Assembly (NCBI GenBank): GCA_018105865.1
Contig: CM030848.1
Location: 3,333,501-3,397,500 of the forward strand
Source: Metaphire vulgaris
Taxonomy: Eukaryota; Annelida; Clitellata; Crassiclitellata; Megascolecidae
Length of the DNA: 64,000 nt
Direction of reading: 5' to 3'
Below, in pieces: positions 9,983 to 20,062 of the stretch. Both the position numbers and the translations under genes were made by a program. Below the pieces are notes generated by a model that was not told the DNA's origin, made no database searches, and saw nothing but the letters and a program-made list of their open reading frames with translations. Position 1 is the first letter of the stretch. Each line of letters opens with the position of its first letter.

Positions 9983-11024
9983 TAGTATGCGCAGTAGTTT
10001 GCGCACCTGGGAGTTTGCGCACCCGTAATTTGCGGACCGGTAGTTTGCGCACCGGTAGTATGCGCACCATGTTAAGTTTCAACGGTTAATAACGGTTAAT
10101 AACAATGCGTACAAACCACTCCCAGGTCAGTTCATTGTGATTTATGATGGCTACAGCTAATCTAAACAACAGTACATTGTGTAGCCTGTATTGACGGAAC
10201 TTCAGAGCCTCTTTTATCTTGTTTGATATTGTACTGAACTGTACTGATGACTTTTATTTGGCGTTTTATCACGCCAGAATATGTAGTATTGTTTCCAGTT
10301 TAAACTGCGTCTCAATGAAGTCTATCGACCTAGCCAAATACGGTAGATTTGGTCTCCCGCGTGGAATCCTTCCGGGAGGCGGGAGACGGGCTGAAATACG
10401 GGCGCTCCCGTAACATACGGAAGATCTGGCAACCCTACTTTCAACGGTTAAATCATTTATAGCTTGACCGCTGGACGCTGGCTTAGCAGTTGCCAAGTAA
10501 CAAATAACAACTGGCCTTTTGTCTGTACCTACCCTTTATAAAGTCTGGACTGTTATTATACACGGACTAAGCGCAATGGCATCCGGTGAGGAAATTCGAT
10601 TTTTTGAAACAACTAAGGGAAAGAAAGGCATTGCCTATGCCGTATGAGTATAGATTTGCGAAGTTTGTTGATAAAGGCGTTCATAAGTACTGGCGGTGCG
10701 TAAAAAAGAAGTGTGGCAGCGTGAAGACAGCGGTAGATGACCCCTAATATGGCGTACAAAAAGCAAACTAAAGGTCGTTCACCCGTCTATTTTGTCCTTC
10801 TTCACTCATACTGACAAGCCAAGACAGGCATCCAAATACCCTGACAAGCAAATAACGAAAAAAATTACTTAAAGATATATTTTGCGTTATTAACCGTTAT
10901 TAACCGTTGAAACTTAACATGGTGCGCATACTACGGGTGCGCATACTACCGGTGCACAAACTACCGGTCCGCAAATTACTGGTGCGCAAACTCCCAGGTG
11001 CGCAAACTACTGGTGCGCATACTA
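9983..11024. mobile_element. MULE-like fold-back element with long repetitive terminal inverted repeats
   Basis: The left arm (9983-10103) and right arm (10886-11024) are inverted copies built from units such as GTTTGCGCACC and GGTGCGCAAACT, ending in GGTTAATAACGGTTAATAAC. The interior carries a FLYWCH zinc-finger remnant at 10572-10749 and a possible separate solo hAT-like end near 10380-10435 (AGATCTGGCAACCCTA). Long inverted repeats plus FLYWCH point to a Mutator-like origin. No clean 9-bp target duplication was found, so the superfamily is inferred. Confidence 0.65.
10572..10749 (+). pseudogene. FLYWCH-type zinc finger remnant
   Basis: One frame starts MASGEEIRFFETTKGKKG and then needs a frameshift. 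The next frame reads YEYRFAKFVDKGVHKYWRC followed by VKKKCGS, matching the aromatic spacing, Y-W-x-C and second Cys of FLYWCH fingers. These occur in MULE-type transposases and derived host proteins. The C-terminal H-x-H is missing because the frame stops at 10747. It is a broken N-terminus of a transposase or of a captured gene. Confidence 0.55.
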
Positions 11025-11035
11025 ATGTAGACCTG

Positions 11036-11352
11036 TCCTACACCCTGCGGCAGATAGGGCAAGCTGTAAAAGCAGTGTTTTATCCAGACTCCAGGCCTTG
11101 GGTGGGGGAATTGAAGCCTTTGGGGAGGAAAATGGACTTGGCTGGAGGGGAAGACACAATTCAATGCAAAATTTGTGTAAGTGCTCCCTAACAGGCCTGT
11201 ATAAAACACTGAGTAAAAGAGCAGTAACTTTCCCAGCATCATTAGCCCGAACAGTGTAATCACGAACTGCCAGGAGAGTTGTTCCTTTGGAATGATATTT
11301 TCGGTAGGCAGACTGAAAAGGTAGGTAGTGTGGATTAGAACACAATGTGTCC
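11036..11352 (-). pseudogene. LINE reverse transcriptase fragment, inverted relative to its neighbour
   Basis: The minus strand starts SNPHYLPFQSAYRKYHSKGT and continues AVRDYTVRANDAGKVTALLL, the QSAYRRxHSTET and KVTALVLLDLS region of the RT palm. It then loses similarity. It lies head-to-head with a plus-strand piece of a similar element at 11353. Confidence 0.65.
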
Positions 11353-12118
11353 ATTAGGGTGTTGGGTCCATTACTGACGACACTTTTGACCGTCTCACTT
11401 GAAACCGGTGAATTTCCGTCAACGTTGAAACGAGCGACTGTAACTCCTCACCTCAAGCGGTCTGGACTGGAACCGTCAGATGCTTCTAACTACAGACCCG
11501 TTTCCAATCTACCTTTTCTCTCTCGAATGAGTGCCGCCATTCAGCTCGTCCGAGTTTTTGTGCTAGCTATCAAGGATGGATTACTGTAATAGCGTATTAC
11601 TCGGTCTCCCGGATAGCAAGTTGAACCGCTTCCTGAACCTGGCTGCTTGGGTGGTCTTTGGCTGCCGGTGGGTTGATCATGTCACACCATTACTTCGGGA
11701 TCGGCTCCGCTGGCTCCGCGTTCAGCAGCGCATTATGTATAAGCTCTGCTGACTGACTTTTCGGGCGCTACACGATACGCACTGCCATGATTACCTAGAG
11801 TCCTAGACGCTCCTGGTACAGAGATCGACAATGAATGAAAGGAGAGCGCTTCTCCGTCCGGTCCAGTCATCGGACTCAACTGCTCGTCCCTCCTTTGTCC
11901 AATACCTCCAAGTTTGGGGAAAGGTCATTTACGCGCGGAAATCAGGTACTGTGGAACTCTTTACCTGATAATGTGGCTAAAGCGGACTCTGCCTGTCTCT
12001 TCAAAAGGAATCTAAAAACACATTTATTCAGCAAAGGATACTGACACAGTGACATATGTTAAAGCGCTTTTGTTGTAAGCCTTGCCTTTGCCTTACTGCG
12101 CTATGGAAATTGTCTGTA
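11353..12118 (+). pseudogene. LINE with the RT palm deleted, 3' end intact
   Basis: The plus strand reads RT fingers (LTVSLETGEFPSTLKRATVT, ASNYRPVSNLPFLS) and at about 11524 jumps directly to the thumb (AAIQLVRVFVLA, then VDHVTPLLRDRL in another frame). It ends with FGERSFTRGNQVLWNSLPDN and LKTHLFSKGY. The whole palm with YADD is missing. The 3' box GCGCTATGGAAATTGTC is at 12098-12114, followed by (AAAT)n. Confidence 0.75.
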
Positions 12119-12150
12119 CATAAATAAATAAATACAAATATTCTAAATAA
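12119..12150 (+). repeat. LINE 3' tail, (AAAT)n
   Basis: ATAAATAAATAAATA directly after the LINE 3' box. Confidence 0.7.
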
Positions 12151-12232
12151 GCATATTAAAATAGCAGCATATAGGGTCTAACACTAATTAATCATGCTAA
12201 TTCTAAATTCTAAGCGTCTAGGAGAGAGATTC

Positions 12233-12239
12233 ACTAACC
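12233..12239 (-). other. Predicted splice donor of the TRIM exon
   Basis: Minus strand CAAAG|GTTAGTGA; the last exon base is 12239 and the intron GT starts at 12238. It agrees with the metazoan consensus AG|GTRAGT at all but one core position. Confidence 0.55.
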
Positions 12240-13343
12240 TTTGAATTTTCCAACAATGTTACCACCATTATATTCAGCAAGATTGTCGATATCAATTGCA
12301 ACAAATTCAGCAAATGATACGGACGTCGTTGCTTTTAGTTTCTTAGTCAAACTTTCAATCAGTGTCCACATATCTTTAGCTCTTGACAATAGCACAGTTC
12401 CAGATACGCATACATCAGAATTCGATCCTTGTTCTTTCAATTCTTTGTTGCTAAGCAAAAAGCTTTCAATCTGAACTAAATCGATTTGAGCTTCATCGAT
12501 TTCGGTAGAAATTTCCTTTAGTCGGTTTTTCTTTAGTATTTCTAAGAAATTTAAAAGTCTTTGTTCGTGATGCTCAACGATCTGATTAACTTCCAATCTC
12601 CTTTCACGAATGGCCGATTCGGTTTTGGAAATATCTTCTAATAAAGACTTTGTCATTTCTTCATTAATTCCTGCTTGTAATTTTTCAAATTGCAAAGAAA
12701 TATTTTCAGAAATCTCACCTAATTCACTTTGTATCTTTTCTGCTCTTTGTCTTACTTCCTCCGAACTGTGTCCTTTAGGCCTATGACTTTCACTGAAACA
12801 TCTTTCGCAAATTGTGAGTTCACAATTCAAACAAAACACATTCAGAGGGGCCTTAGAATGCTTATCACACGTCCTTGAAGTCAGCTTTACTTTTTCATGT
12901 GACGACAATCCTTTAAGATCAATGATTTCATGTTTTTTACTCAGCTTCTGCCTTAAATGTTGAGTAACACAGTCACTGCACATATTCTGCTGACATTCCC
13001 TGCAATGCTTCACAGCCTCTGGTGGTCTTTCGTTGCTATAGTCTTGATTTTCTTCGCAAATATCGCATACATTTATATTTGAAAGGTAGGCGTGAGAACT
13101 TGTTGCCAATTCCACTAATTTTTCAGCAAAAATATTTCTGTTGAAGCCTTTTATCCCTTCAACTGGAATCTTGTATTCGACTCGACACAAAGGACACTTG
13201 ATTCGATCGCCGGGCTTTTTTTCTTCAGCAAGTCTTTCCAAACACCTCAGACAATACGTATGCGAACATGGCAACAATCTTGGAGAAACGTACGTTTCAG
13301 TACAAATGGAGCAGATGGTCATAAAATGCTCGTTTTCTTGCAT
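12234..13343 (-). CDS. TRIM-family protein, 5' exon: RING, two B-boxes, coiled coil
   Basis: Probable E3 ubiquitin ligase of the tripartite-motif family; 369 codons open. RING finger at residues 11-53 with full C3HC4 spacing (C11, C14, C26, H28, C31, C34, C50, C53). B-box 1 runs C93 to H138 and B-box 2 C159 to H192, with all metal ligands visible. A long charged helix at about 200-345 is the coiled coil for dimerisation. No NHL, SPRY or filamin domain follows. The frame runs into AAAG|GTTAGT at 12239/12238, a near-perfect splice donor, so coding probably continues in another exon to the left, and the TAG at 12234-12236 is intronic. The start is the first ATG, 10 codons before the first RING Cys. 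Transposons flank it on both sides. I cannot name the orthologue. Confidence 0.85.
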   Translation of the reverse strand: MQENEHFMTICSICTETYVSPRLLPCSHTYCLRCLERLAEEKKPGDRIKCPLCRVEYKIPVEGIKGFNRNIFAEKLVELATSSHAYLSNINVCDICEENQDYSNERPPEAVKHCRECQQNMCSDCVTQHLRQKLSKKHEIIDLKGLSSHEKVKLTSRTCDKHSKAPLNVFCLNCELTICERCFSESHRPKGHSSEEVRQRAEKIQSELGEISENISLQFEKLQAGINEEMTKSLLEDISKTESAIRERRLEVNQIVEHHEQRLLNFLEILKKNRLKEISTEIDEAQIDLVQIESFLLSNKELKEQGSNSDVCVSGTVLLSRAKDMWTLIESLTKKLKATTSVSFAEFVAIDIDNLAEYNGGNIVGKFKG

Positions 13344-13911
13344 TTTCGCTATAGCATTTACTGATAAAAATGATAAAATTGTTCCAACATGTCATAAAAT
13401 TGCCCCAATTATGCCTACAAGTAAATTTAAAACTGTAGGTAATGTACTGCGAAGATTTCCATTATATTTAGTGGTGGTTAAATATATCTAATACCGAACC
13501 AATATCGCGATATTTAGCCATACCGACTTCGGTGTTTGTAATACCGAAAACCTACAATTAAATACAGAGATTGATTCGTTATTCCGTATTCCTCATATTT
13601 CTGCGCATGTACTACTAATCTACGTTTTCTGCGAATAAGATCCGCCGACTGCCCAAGTGTGAAACATTAATTTTCATCGAGGGCAAAATAATTAGCAGCA
13701 CTAACCTGTTTGTGGGAAGCAGTGACGCAGACTAGAAGATTTCGAATTCCGATCAATTGACCTAACGGGCGCTGGAAGTGTTATTTCTAACGCAAGAATC
13801 AGAAATCGTAGACGTGTAATTGTAATAATATGGATTCGCTTCGTACTTATTTCAACAAAACGTCTGGTGAAGGTGGCTTGATCGCCTTGCAGTGTCGACT
13901 TTGCAAGAAGC

Positions 13912-14115
13912 CAGGGCCGGATTAAGGTCCGAGTTGGCCTGGGGCTGAGAAAAAAGGCCGTCGCCTATACTGAAAATCTCTGACAAGCAAAAAAGGTTAT
14001 CTCCCTTCCAAATAGTTCTGGCAAGCAAAAAAAGGTTATCTCGAAAATCGGTGGGCCTATTTTAATGATGGGCGGGGGCTACAGCCCCCTTAGCCCCCGC
14101 CTTAATATGGCCCTG
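13912..14115. mobile_element. 204-bp hAT MITE, target duplication CAAGAAGC
   Basis: Ends CAGGGCCGGATTAAGG and CCTTAATATGGCCCTG. Exact duplications CAAGAAGC at 13904-13911 and 14116-14123. It is inserted in the BED-finger codons of the host hAT. It carries two copies of the internal motif TGACAAGCAAAAAAGG (13981 and 14019). Confidence 0.95.
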
Positions 14116-14157
14116 CAAGAAGCCCGTAAACGTTACCAAAAGTGAGTTGAGTGTGCA

Positions 14158-14592
14158 GGAGTTAAGGGGATATCCATTAATTACGTCAACAAATTAGGGG
14201 GAGGAGTTGAAAAAGTTCGACAGTTGTTGACAGGGAGGAGGGGGTCAAGAGAAGTTGACGTCAACAATTTCATTTTTTACAAATGATAAAAAATAGAAAG
14301 TTTCATGGAATACTATCTATTACAACGGGGAAAAGCCTGACAAGCAAGAAAGGTCATCACCACCACTTTATGACACCTGATGAACAAAAGAAAAGGAAAA
14401 AGGTCTCGTCGCTGCAAAAATAATAACCTTCTAAACTTTTTAGGAGACCCGTCACTGGTCTTAGTGGAAGGTCAAAGGTTTTTGACATAATTACATAATT
14501 ATAGGAGGTCACTGAAAGTTGACAGTTTTTGACAAGGGGAGGGGTAAAAATTGCCCAAAATTGTTGACATAATTAATGAGCATCCCCTAATC
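14158..14592. mobile_element. MITE-like element with GGGGAT...ACGTCAACAA ends
   Basis: The left end (from about 14164) reads GGGGATATCCATTAATTACG, and the right end is its inverted copy with a few changes. The TCCATNAATNACGTCA core recalls the element at 21509-21912. The target duplication is unclear. Internal motif copy TGACAAGCAAGAAAGGTCAT at 14338. Confidence 0.65.
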
Positions 14593-14606
14593 TATAAAGT
14601 CGTGAC

Positions 14607-14940
14607 CAGTGGCGTAGCCAGGATTTTCGGAAGGGGGTTTTGGTTTTGACTTTTGACCGTAATCAACTTTCGAAAATTCTTGACAAGCAAAAAAAGGTCC
14701 TTTTATGTATCTATCCTATGTCTTTCCTTCAAAAATTTGTCCTTTCAGATGCTGAGGAGCAAAAATAAGGTCGTCACGTCTATGGCGCTTAAAACATTTT
14801 TGAGTCAGCAGCCTCAAGGAGGGTTTGACCCTCAAAACCGCGTCCGAAAATTAAAAATGCACGGGAACACATTAAAAATTTTTCATCGGCGCCCAAGGGG
14901 AGGGGTTTTAACTTCCAAATCCCCCTTGGCTACGCCACTG
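14607..14940. mobile_element. 334-bp hAT MITE, target duplication GTCGTGAC/GTCGTGGC
   Basis: Ends CAGTGGCGTAGCCAGG and TTGGCTACGCCACTG. The flanking 8-mers at 14599-14606 and 14941-14948 differ at one base. Internal motif copies at 14681 and 14753. Same terminal family as the larger element at 20093-22177. Confidence 0.92.
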
Positions 14941-15084
14941 GTCGTGGCAACAGCAAGTCGCCGTATTAGCCTGAAATCTTCATTTATGTGAAACTTCTCA
15001 GTATATTATAGGCCAGGCTAACCAGAGGTAATGTGAATTTGCGAACTACGACAACACAGTTACATCAGTTAGCACAGTTATCAA

Positions 15085-15086
15085 CA

Positions 15087-15130
<44 letters not shown>

Positions 15131-15131
15131 A
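15085..15131. repeat. (ATC)n microsatellite
   Basis: About fourteen uninterrupted CAT/ATC units inside the BED-finger hAT. Confidence 0.95.
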
Positions 15132-15430
15132 TGACTGTTGCTTCCCATGTAGATGGATTTGTCTGTCTAATTAAACGAGAATATATCTTGTAATCGTGAA
15201 GTTTCACTGAATGTTTTGACTCAGAAGACGGCGACAACTTGCTGCAGCAATTGACGTCGGGAGCGAAAATCTCATACGCATGGAAAAATACCAAATACCG
15301 ATACCGATATCGCGATATTTAGCCATAACGATACCGAAATACCGACCGATATACCGAATACCGATACCGACATAAAATACCTACACCGACCCACCACTAG
15401 ATTCAATATATTTCCTTAAGTTATGCATTT

Positions 15431-15930
15431 CTAATATCTACTATTATACCCAACTGATGGAATATCGTCGTCGTCGTCATCATTATCATCCTGCCAATCC
15501 GCCACACCGGCGCTGGGCGATGACATGAGTAACTGCCTCCACAAAGTCCTGTCTTGTGCGGATCGATGTGCTTCTGGTTCTGTCATAAAGGTCCATTCTC
15601 TGATGTTATTCATTCAGGTCGTTTTCAGTCTTCCTCTACTTCGTTGTCCTTCTGTGATCTTTAACACTATGGGCTTTTCTACGATGTTTCCCTGTTATGC
15701 CATATGTCCAAAATATTTCAATTTTCTTTCACTTTGACTAGTAGCATTCTTTCCATTCCTGCTGTGTGGGGTACTTCTTCATTAGTTATTTCTAGCTATG
15801 CGATGCCCAATATTTTTCGAAGGCATTTCATTTCAACAGCTTCTCTTCTTCTCTCTTCATCCTTCTTCAGCGTCCCATGCCTCACAATCGTAAGTGGCAA
15901 CCGGTCAAACCAAGGCATGTAGCAGTCTAC
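15431..15930 (-). pseudogene. RTE-type LINE C-terminal remnant
   Basis: The minus strand gives REWTFMTEPEAHRSAQDRTL then WRQLLMSSPSAGVADWQDD, the typical W-x-G-L-s-x-x-E-A-x-R-x-A-x-D-R tail of RTE-type proteins. The upstream part (15620-15930) is similar in style to the fragment at 55520-56175 but is broken by frameshifts. Confidence 0.6.
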
Positions 15931-15964
15931 TTTATATTGTTTATATAACTCCTACTTTTTTATG

Positions 15965-16290
15965 CAGTGTTTATTCTAGCCATTTTGACATTGGGGGATT
16001 TCGGAATGTTGGAGGGCAAGGTCTAAGTCTCTAAAAATCTTGACAAGCAAAAAGGCTACCTTCCTCTTAAAATGTGGTGACGAGCAAAAAAGGTCATCCA
16101 CCCTCCTGAAATGCCGTGGCAAGCAGAGAAGTTGTCATCCTTACAATTTACCCGCTTCAAAAAATAAAAGCCCACGTCGTCACACTTTAGGGGGGAAATT
16201 TCTACCTCCCCATGCAACAAAAAAATTGGGGGGGGGTAACTTTGGAGGAAGGGTGGAATTACCCACAGAGAAGGCCTAAAATAAACACTT
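15965..16290. mobile_element. ~326-bp hAT-like MITE, target duplication close to TTTTTATG
   Basis: The left end CAGTGTTTATTCTAGCC pairs with GGCCTAAAATAAACACT on the right. The flanks at 15957-15964 (TTTTTATG) and after 16289 (TTTTATGG) agree apart from the length of the T run. Three copies of the internal motif lie at 16041, 16078 and 16117. Same terminal family as 62974-63291. Confidence 0.8.
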
Positions 16291-16515
16291 TTTATGGAAT
16301 ATAATGCCATCTAAAGTTTTTAAGTTCGCCGTCATATTTCAATGATGTATCCACGGTCCCACAGGATGGGGAACGGGAGCCCAGCCCTCCCACACCAATC
16401 GGGTTGTGACCGATCATGAGATTTGTGCAAATCCGTTGAGTAGTTGAGGAATAGATAGTACGAAAGAAGTTGAAAACGCTGGAGATTGATGACACGACAA
16501 CGTTTTTTACAAGAA

Positions 16516-16932
16516 TTTGTTCACCTGAAACCTGAAAATGTTAATGTAATGTAAATGTAATTAGCTTTTTATATTGCGCCTAGTCAATTAATGTTAATAA
16601 GCGCATTACAATGTCAATAACTATAAGCACAATTAAACAGATGGGCCTTCAACTGTTTGAGAAAGGCGACGGGTGACTTCATGTTCCGTAGCGCTGGTGG
16701 AAGGGCGTTCCAAGCATGGGGTCCAGCGTAAGAGAAGGTTCGTTGCCCCTTAACTGTCCGGAGACGAAGTTTCTGGTATTTACCTGGTAGAGGCAGATCG
16801 TAAGCCTGGTCTACCACTGGCGATTGATGATGGCTGGTGAATATCAGTCAGGTAGGTCGAACAAAGACCATTCCGTGCAGAGAACATCAGCGTGCATAGT
16901 TTGTGTTGTATTCGTGACTGGACTGGAAGCCA

Positions 16933-16934
<2 letters not shown>
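16516..16934 (-). mobile_element. LINE D, 3' part (left of nested insertion)
   Basis: The minus strand reads WLPVQSRIQHKLCTLMF, then RTVKGQRTFSYAGPHAWNAL and LKQLKAHLFNCAYSY, the usual C-terminal end of CR1-type RT. The 3' end has GCGCAATATAAAAAGC and an ATTTACATT-type tail. It continues LINE D from 18440, with which it was contiguous before LINE C inserted. Confidence 0.8.
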
Positions 16935-16994
<60 letters not shown>

Positions 16995-18439
16995 GACAAT
17001 TTATAGAGCGCAGTAAGCATAGTGAAGACTAAAGTCAAAAGCGCTTAACAATGAACATTATAAGATATATTAAACATATGCGCTTGATGAACAAATCAGG
17101 GGAGGTCACAATTGTCACGTTCTTCGGCAGAGCTCCACAGACTCGGATTGCCCCTCCGGAAGGATCTGTCACCGAAGACAGCCGTCTTAGACGGAGGAGG
17201 AACCACCAATTGACGACAGTTGCTTGAGCGAGGCCGCGATCGCCGATCGACCGCCGTAGACTTGATGACCAGGCCCGATAAGTAGCTGGGGCAAAAGGGG
17301 TCATACAGCGCCCGAAATGTTAGCCAACAACGCTTGAAGGCTATGCGCTCCGGAATCCTGAGCCAGTGAAGATTATCACGTAGAAACGGTGTCACGTGCT
17401 CGTTCCAACTCGAGCCAAAGATCAGACGAGCTGAGACGTTTAGCACTGACTGAAGACGATTTAGTTGGTTGACAGCAGAGATGGGCACAATTAGACAAAA
17501 ATCTAATCAATTAGAATTAGAATTAGTTGCTTCTAGCACCTAATTGATTAGCATTAGAATTAGTTCTACACTTTGTTCAATTGATTAGAATTAGCATTAG
17601 CTGCTGTCTAATCAATTAGAAGTACAATTAGATTGTCGATGTTCGCGATACAGTTGACACACCACGCAAACCAGTTTTAAAATACTAATTTATTATCAGC
17701 AGTAATTGCATGCAGCTGCAAATGGTTGGAAATGGCTGGCATTTCCAGTTGTCAACAGCAATCACACAAAACACTTAATCTATTAGCTGTAAGTTTTTCC
17801 TTGCTAATGCTACCATGATCATCTCAGCGTTATACTATGAGCATGCGTTTCAACATTATTCTCAGGCTGCCTCCGATGGCTAATTGTCATGTAATTAAAA
17901 AATAATTAGAATTAGCAGGTAAATTCTAATTGATTAGAATTACGATTAGCTGATAAAATTTGCCAATTGATTACAATTAGAATTAGCTGGCCATCTAATC
18001 GATTAGCTAATCAATTACTTCCTAATTGATTAATTACCCATCTCTGGTTGACAGGAAGTCCGAGCAGAACGCTATTACAATAATCTACTCGAGCTAAGAC
18101 GAGGACACGGACGAGATTGACGACGACAGGCACCGGCAGGTATCGACGGATCTCCCTGATCCTTCGCAGCTGAAAGAAACAGGTACGAATGACGTTGTCC
18201 AAATGTCCGACAAACGAGAGTGTCTCATCAAAAAGAACTCCAAGGAGACGCAGTTCTGTGCTCGGAGTGACATCAACATCACCAATCAGAAGCGTATTCC
18301 GGCATATAAGATGCCTCCTCCGAGGAGTGCTTAACCAGAGGAGTTCGGTCTTCCCCTGGTTCAGCGATAGTCGATTTTCATCAGTCCACCTCTGGACTGA
18401 GGAGATGCAATCCGAAATGATTGCAATCATTGCAATCCG
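16935..18439 (-). mobile_element. LINE C, inserted into LINE D and itself carrying a hAT MITE
   Basis: Coding pieces on the minus strand are RWTDENRLSLNQGKTELLWL, LLGVLFDETLSFVGHL, VRVLVLARVDYCNSVLLGLP (18055-18442), and after the MITE LNRLQSVLNVSARLIFGSSW and FGDRSFRRGNPSLWSS (17100-17467). The 3' end is TATAAATTGTCTT plus a long (TAA)n tail at 16935-16993. The flanking CAAT at 16931-16934 and 18440-18443 is the likely 4-bp target duplication. It is 5'-truncated just after the RT active site and frameshifted. Confidence 0.85.
17476..18046. mobile_element. 571-bp hAT MITE with AATTAG subterminal repeats, target duplication GTTGACAG
   Basis: Ends CAGAGATGGGCACAATTAG and its inverted partner CCCATCTCTG. 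Exact duplications GTTGACAG at 17468-17475 and 18047-18054. Many AATTAG and CTAATT words fill both subterminal zones. It lies inside LINE C between codons for GLPVN and QLNRLQ. Confidence 0.96.
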
Positions 18440-19437
18440 CAATGAAGTTCACGAAACGCCGGAGTGACTTGATCTCTAGGTTTGAGGTCCAGAACTAGAC
18501 GCGCAGCAGCATTTTGTACGCGCTGCAGAGCGGCCAGTCAGTGTAGACTTTGGAAGGTCGGCAAGAACGGAATTTCAATAGTCTAGCCTGAACAGGACAA
18601 ATGCAAAAACCAGTTGCGAGGCGACTTCTTTGCCAGCAATTCGACGGATCTGGTGGGTGCGTCGTATGTGATAGAAGCAGCTCTTGGCTAACTGTAAGAC
18701 ATGTTGCTTCATATCAGATCGTTGTCGAACAGGACTCCGAGGTCTGACGACGGCAGAAAGGTGGACAGTGGTGCTCTGAAGTGCCAGGTTGCAGTCGGTG
18801 TTAGACAGCTTAAGCATGTTAGCATGTGAGCCAAACCATGCAGGCTCAGTCTTAGAAGCATTGAGTTGCAATCATCGCGAAGAACGCCACTCTTAGACTT
18901 GTATGATGCATTGTTGGAGACGACTGAGAGCAAGACCGATATATTTAACATCCGCAAGGTCGTAGATCTGTTTATCATCAGCAAAAATATAATGGCGAAG
19001 GTCATGGCGTTGAAAAATGAGAGCAAAGTCTTCCGTGTATGTGATGAAGGCAATTGGTCCCTGAGACGAGCCATGGGGCACAGAGCACTCAAGAGACAGA
19101 GCAGGCGAGGAATCGTTGAGGTGGCGAAATGTCTGCTGGCGCCCAGTGAGGTAAGAACGATACCAGCTAAGAGGAACTCCACTGACTCCGAATCGTTCCT
19201 CCAGGACAATGAGCTCATGATCTCATGATCCACCGTGTCGAAACCCGAGCTGAGGTCAAGTAGTACAAGTGCAGTGACCTTGCCATCATCTACGGCGCGC
19301 ACGAGGTAGTTGTGGACTTTGATCACCGCTGTTTCTGTTGAGTGAAATCGCCGATATGCAGATTGATGGACAGGTAAAATATGATTGCGCTCGGCAAACT
19401 CAGCGAATCGAGATCAAGTTGTACCTGTTTGCCAAAA
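18440..19437 (-). mobile_element. LINE D, RT part (right of nested insertion)
   Basis: Starting at the right: RFAEFAERNHILPVHQSAYR, HSTETAVIKVHNYLVRAVDD, KVTALVLLDLSSGFDTVDHE, then in other frames VPHGSSQGPIAF, HYIFADDKQIY (active site FADD), MQLNASKTEPAWF and RVQNAAARLVL. The coding stops at FRELHC and resumes as WLPVQS at 16930 beyond LINE C. It has several frameshifts. The 5' truncation is near 19437. Confidence 0.8.
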
Positions 19438-19589
19438 TCCTAGATATATCACGTACAGTAAGTAGTCAAAGGGTTCATCTGACAGATGTCTTGGTTTATT
19501 AATGAAATATGGCAAAATTTGAATCACCTTGTTTAATTTGTTATAAAAGCATAGACGCGGTTTCTAATGACTACATAGTACATATAACA

Positions 19590-20062
19590 TCATGATCGAC
19601 TATTGTGTGATTAGCCGAGGCAACTTTAAAAGGCAACCAACTCTACAACTGCTTCATCGACTTCCAAAGGACATTCGACGACACAGATCAAACCTGGGCT
19701 GTACACGATTCATATGGAATGGTCTAGAATTTGGTTGCACTGCTAAAAAAAACGTCAGCGAAGACTCAAAATAAGCAGTGTGAATCTATGGAGAACTGGA
19801 AGAATTGTTTAAAACAGAGGGATAAAAAAGGTTATACCATATCACCTATGGTTTTCGTCACAGATCTGGAAAGAGCAATGGACAAAATCAAAGAACATGT
19901 AAAAGGCGTAACCGTTCAGGGACTCTTATTCAACAACCGTAGCTTCTCTAATGAAGTGGACATACTATAGGGAAACGAAGATGATCTAGAGGACACGGTA
20001 CAGACTTTGATCAACGAAGCATGGCGCTATGGACTGTCGATAAACACTCAGAAGACAGCCCC
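19590..20062 (+). pseudogene. RTE-type RT palm fragment with lost active site
   Basis: The plus strand reads YNCFIDFQRTFDD, then GYTISPMVFVTDLERAMDKI and later NEDDLEDTVQTLINEAWRYG followed by LSINTQKT. In RTE elements a FADDIDL motif lies between the last two blocks; here the place reads SNEVDIL, so the catalytic Asp pair is gone. Stops interrupt the frame. It abuts a different LINE 3' end at about 20065. Confidence 0.65.

Larger units (their letters stand above)
13469..15405 (+). mobile_element. BED-finger hAT remnant that hosts several MITEs
   Basis: The outer ends are TAGTGGTGGTT (left) and CACCACTA (right, inverted), each followed inward by ATACCG/CGGTAT subterminal repeats (13489-13560 and 15285-15395). 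A plus-strand ORF starts at ATG 13830: MDSLRTYFNKTSGEGGLIAL, then a C-x-x-C typical of zf-BED transposase N-termini. The frame is cut by MITE insertions, and a GTGAGT donor-like site follows near 14142. No transposase core remains. The flanking 8-mers do not match, so the exact boundaries are uncertain. Confidence 0.65.

Noticed and set aside
9971..11036. Nine-base target duplication for the FLYWCH fold-back
   Set aside because: Only TGTAG is shared, at shifted positions; not convincing.
13981..14361. CRISPR-like array of repeated 20-mers
   Set aside because: Spacing is irregular, copies are imperfect, and they fall in separate MITEs of an animal genome.
13461..15413. Claim of an 8-bp target duplication for the BED-finger hAT
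   Set aside because: Flanks ATTATATT and GATTCAAT do not match well enough.
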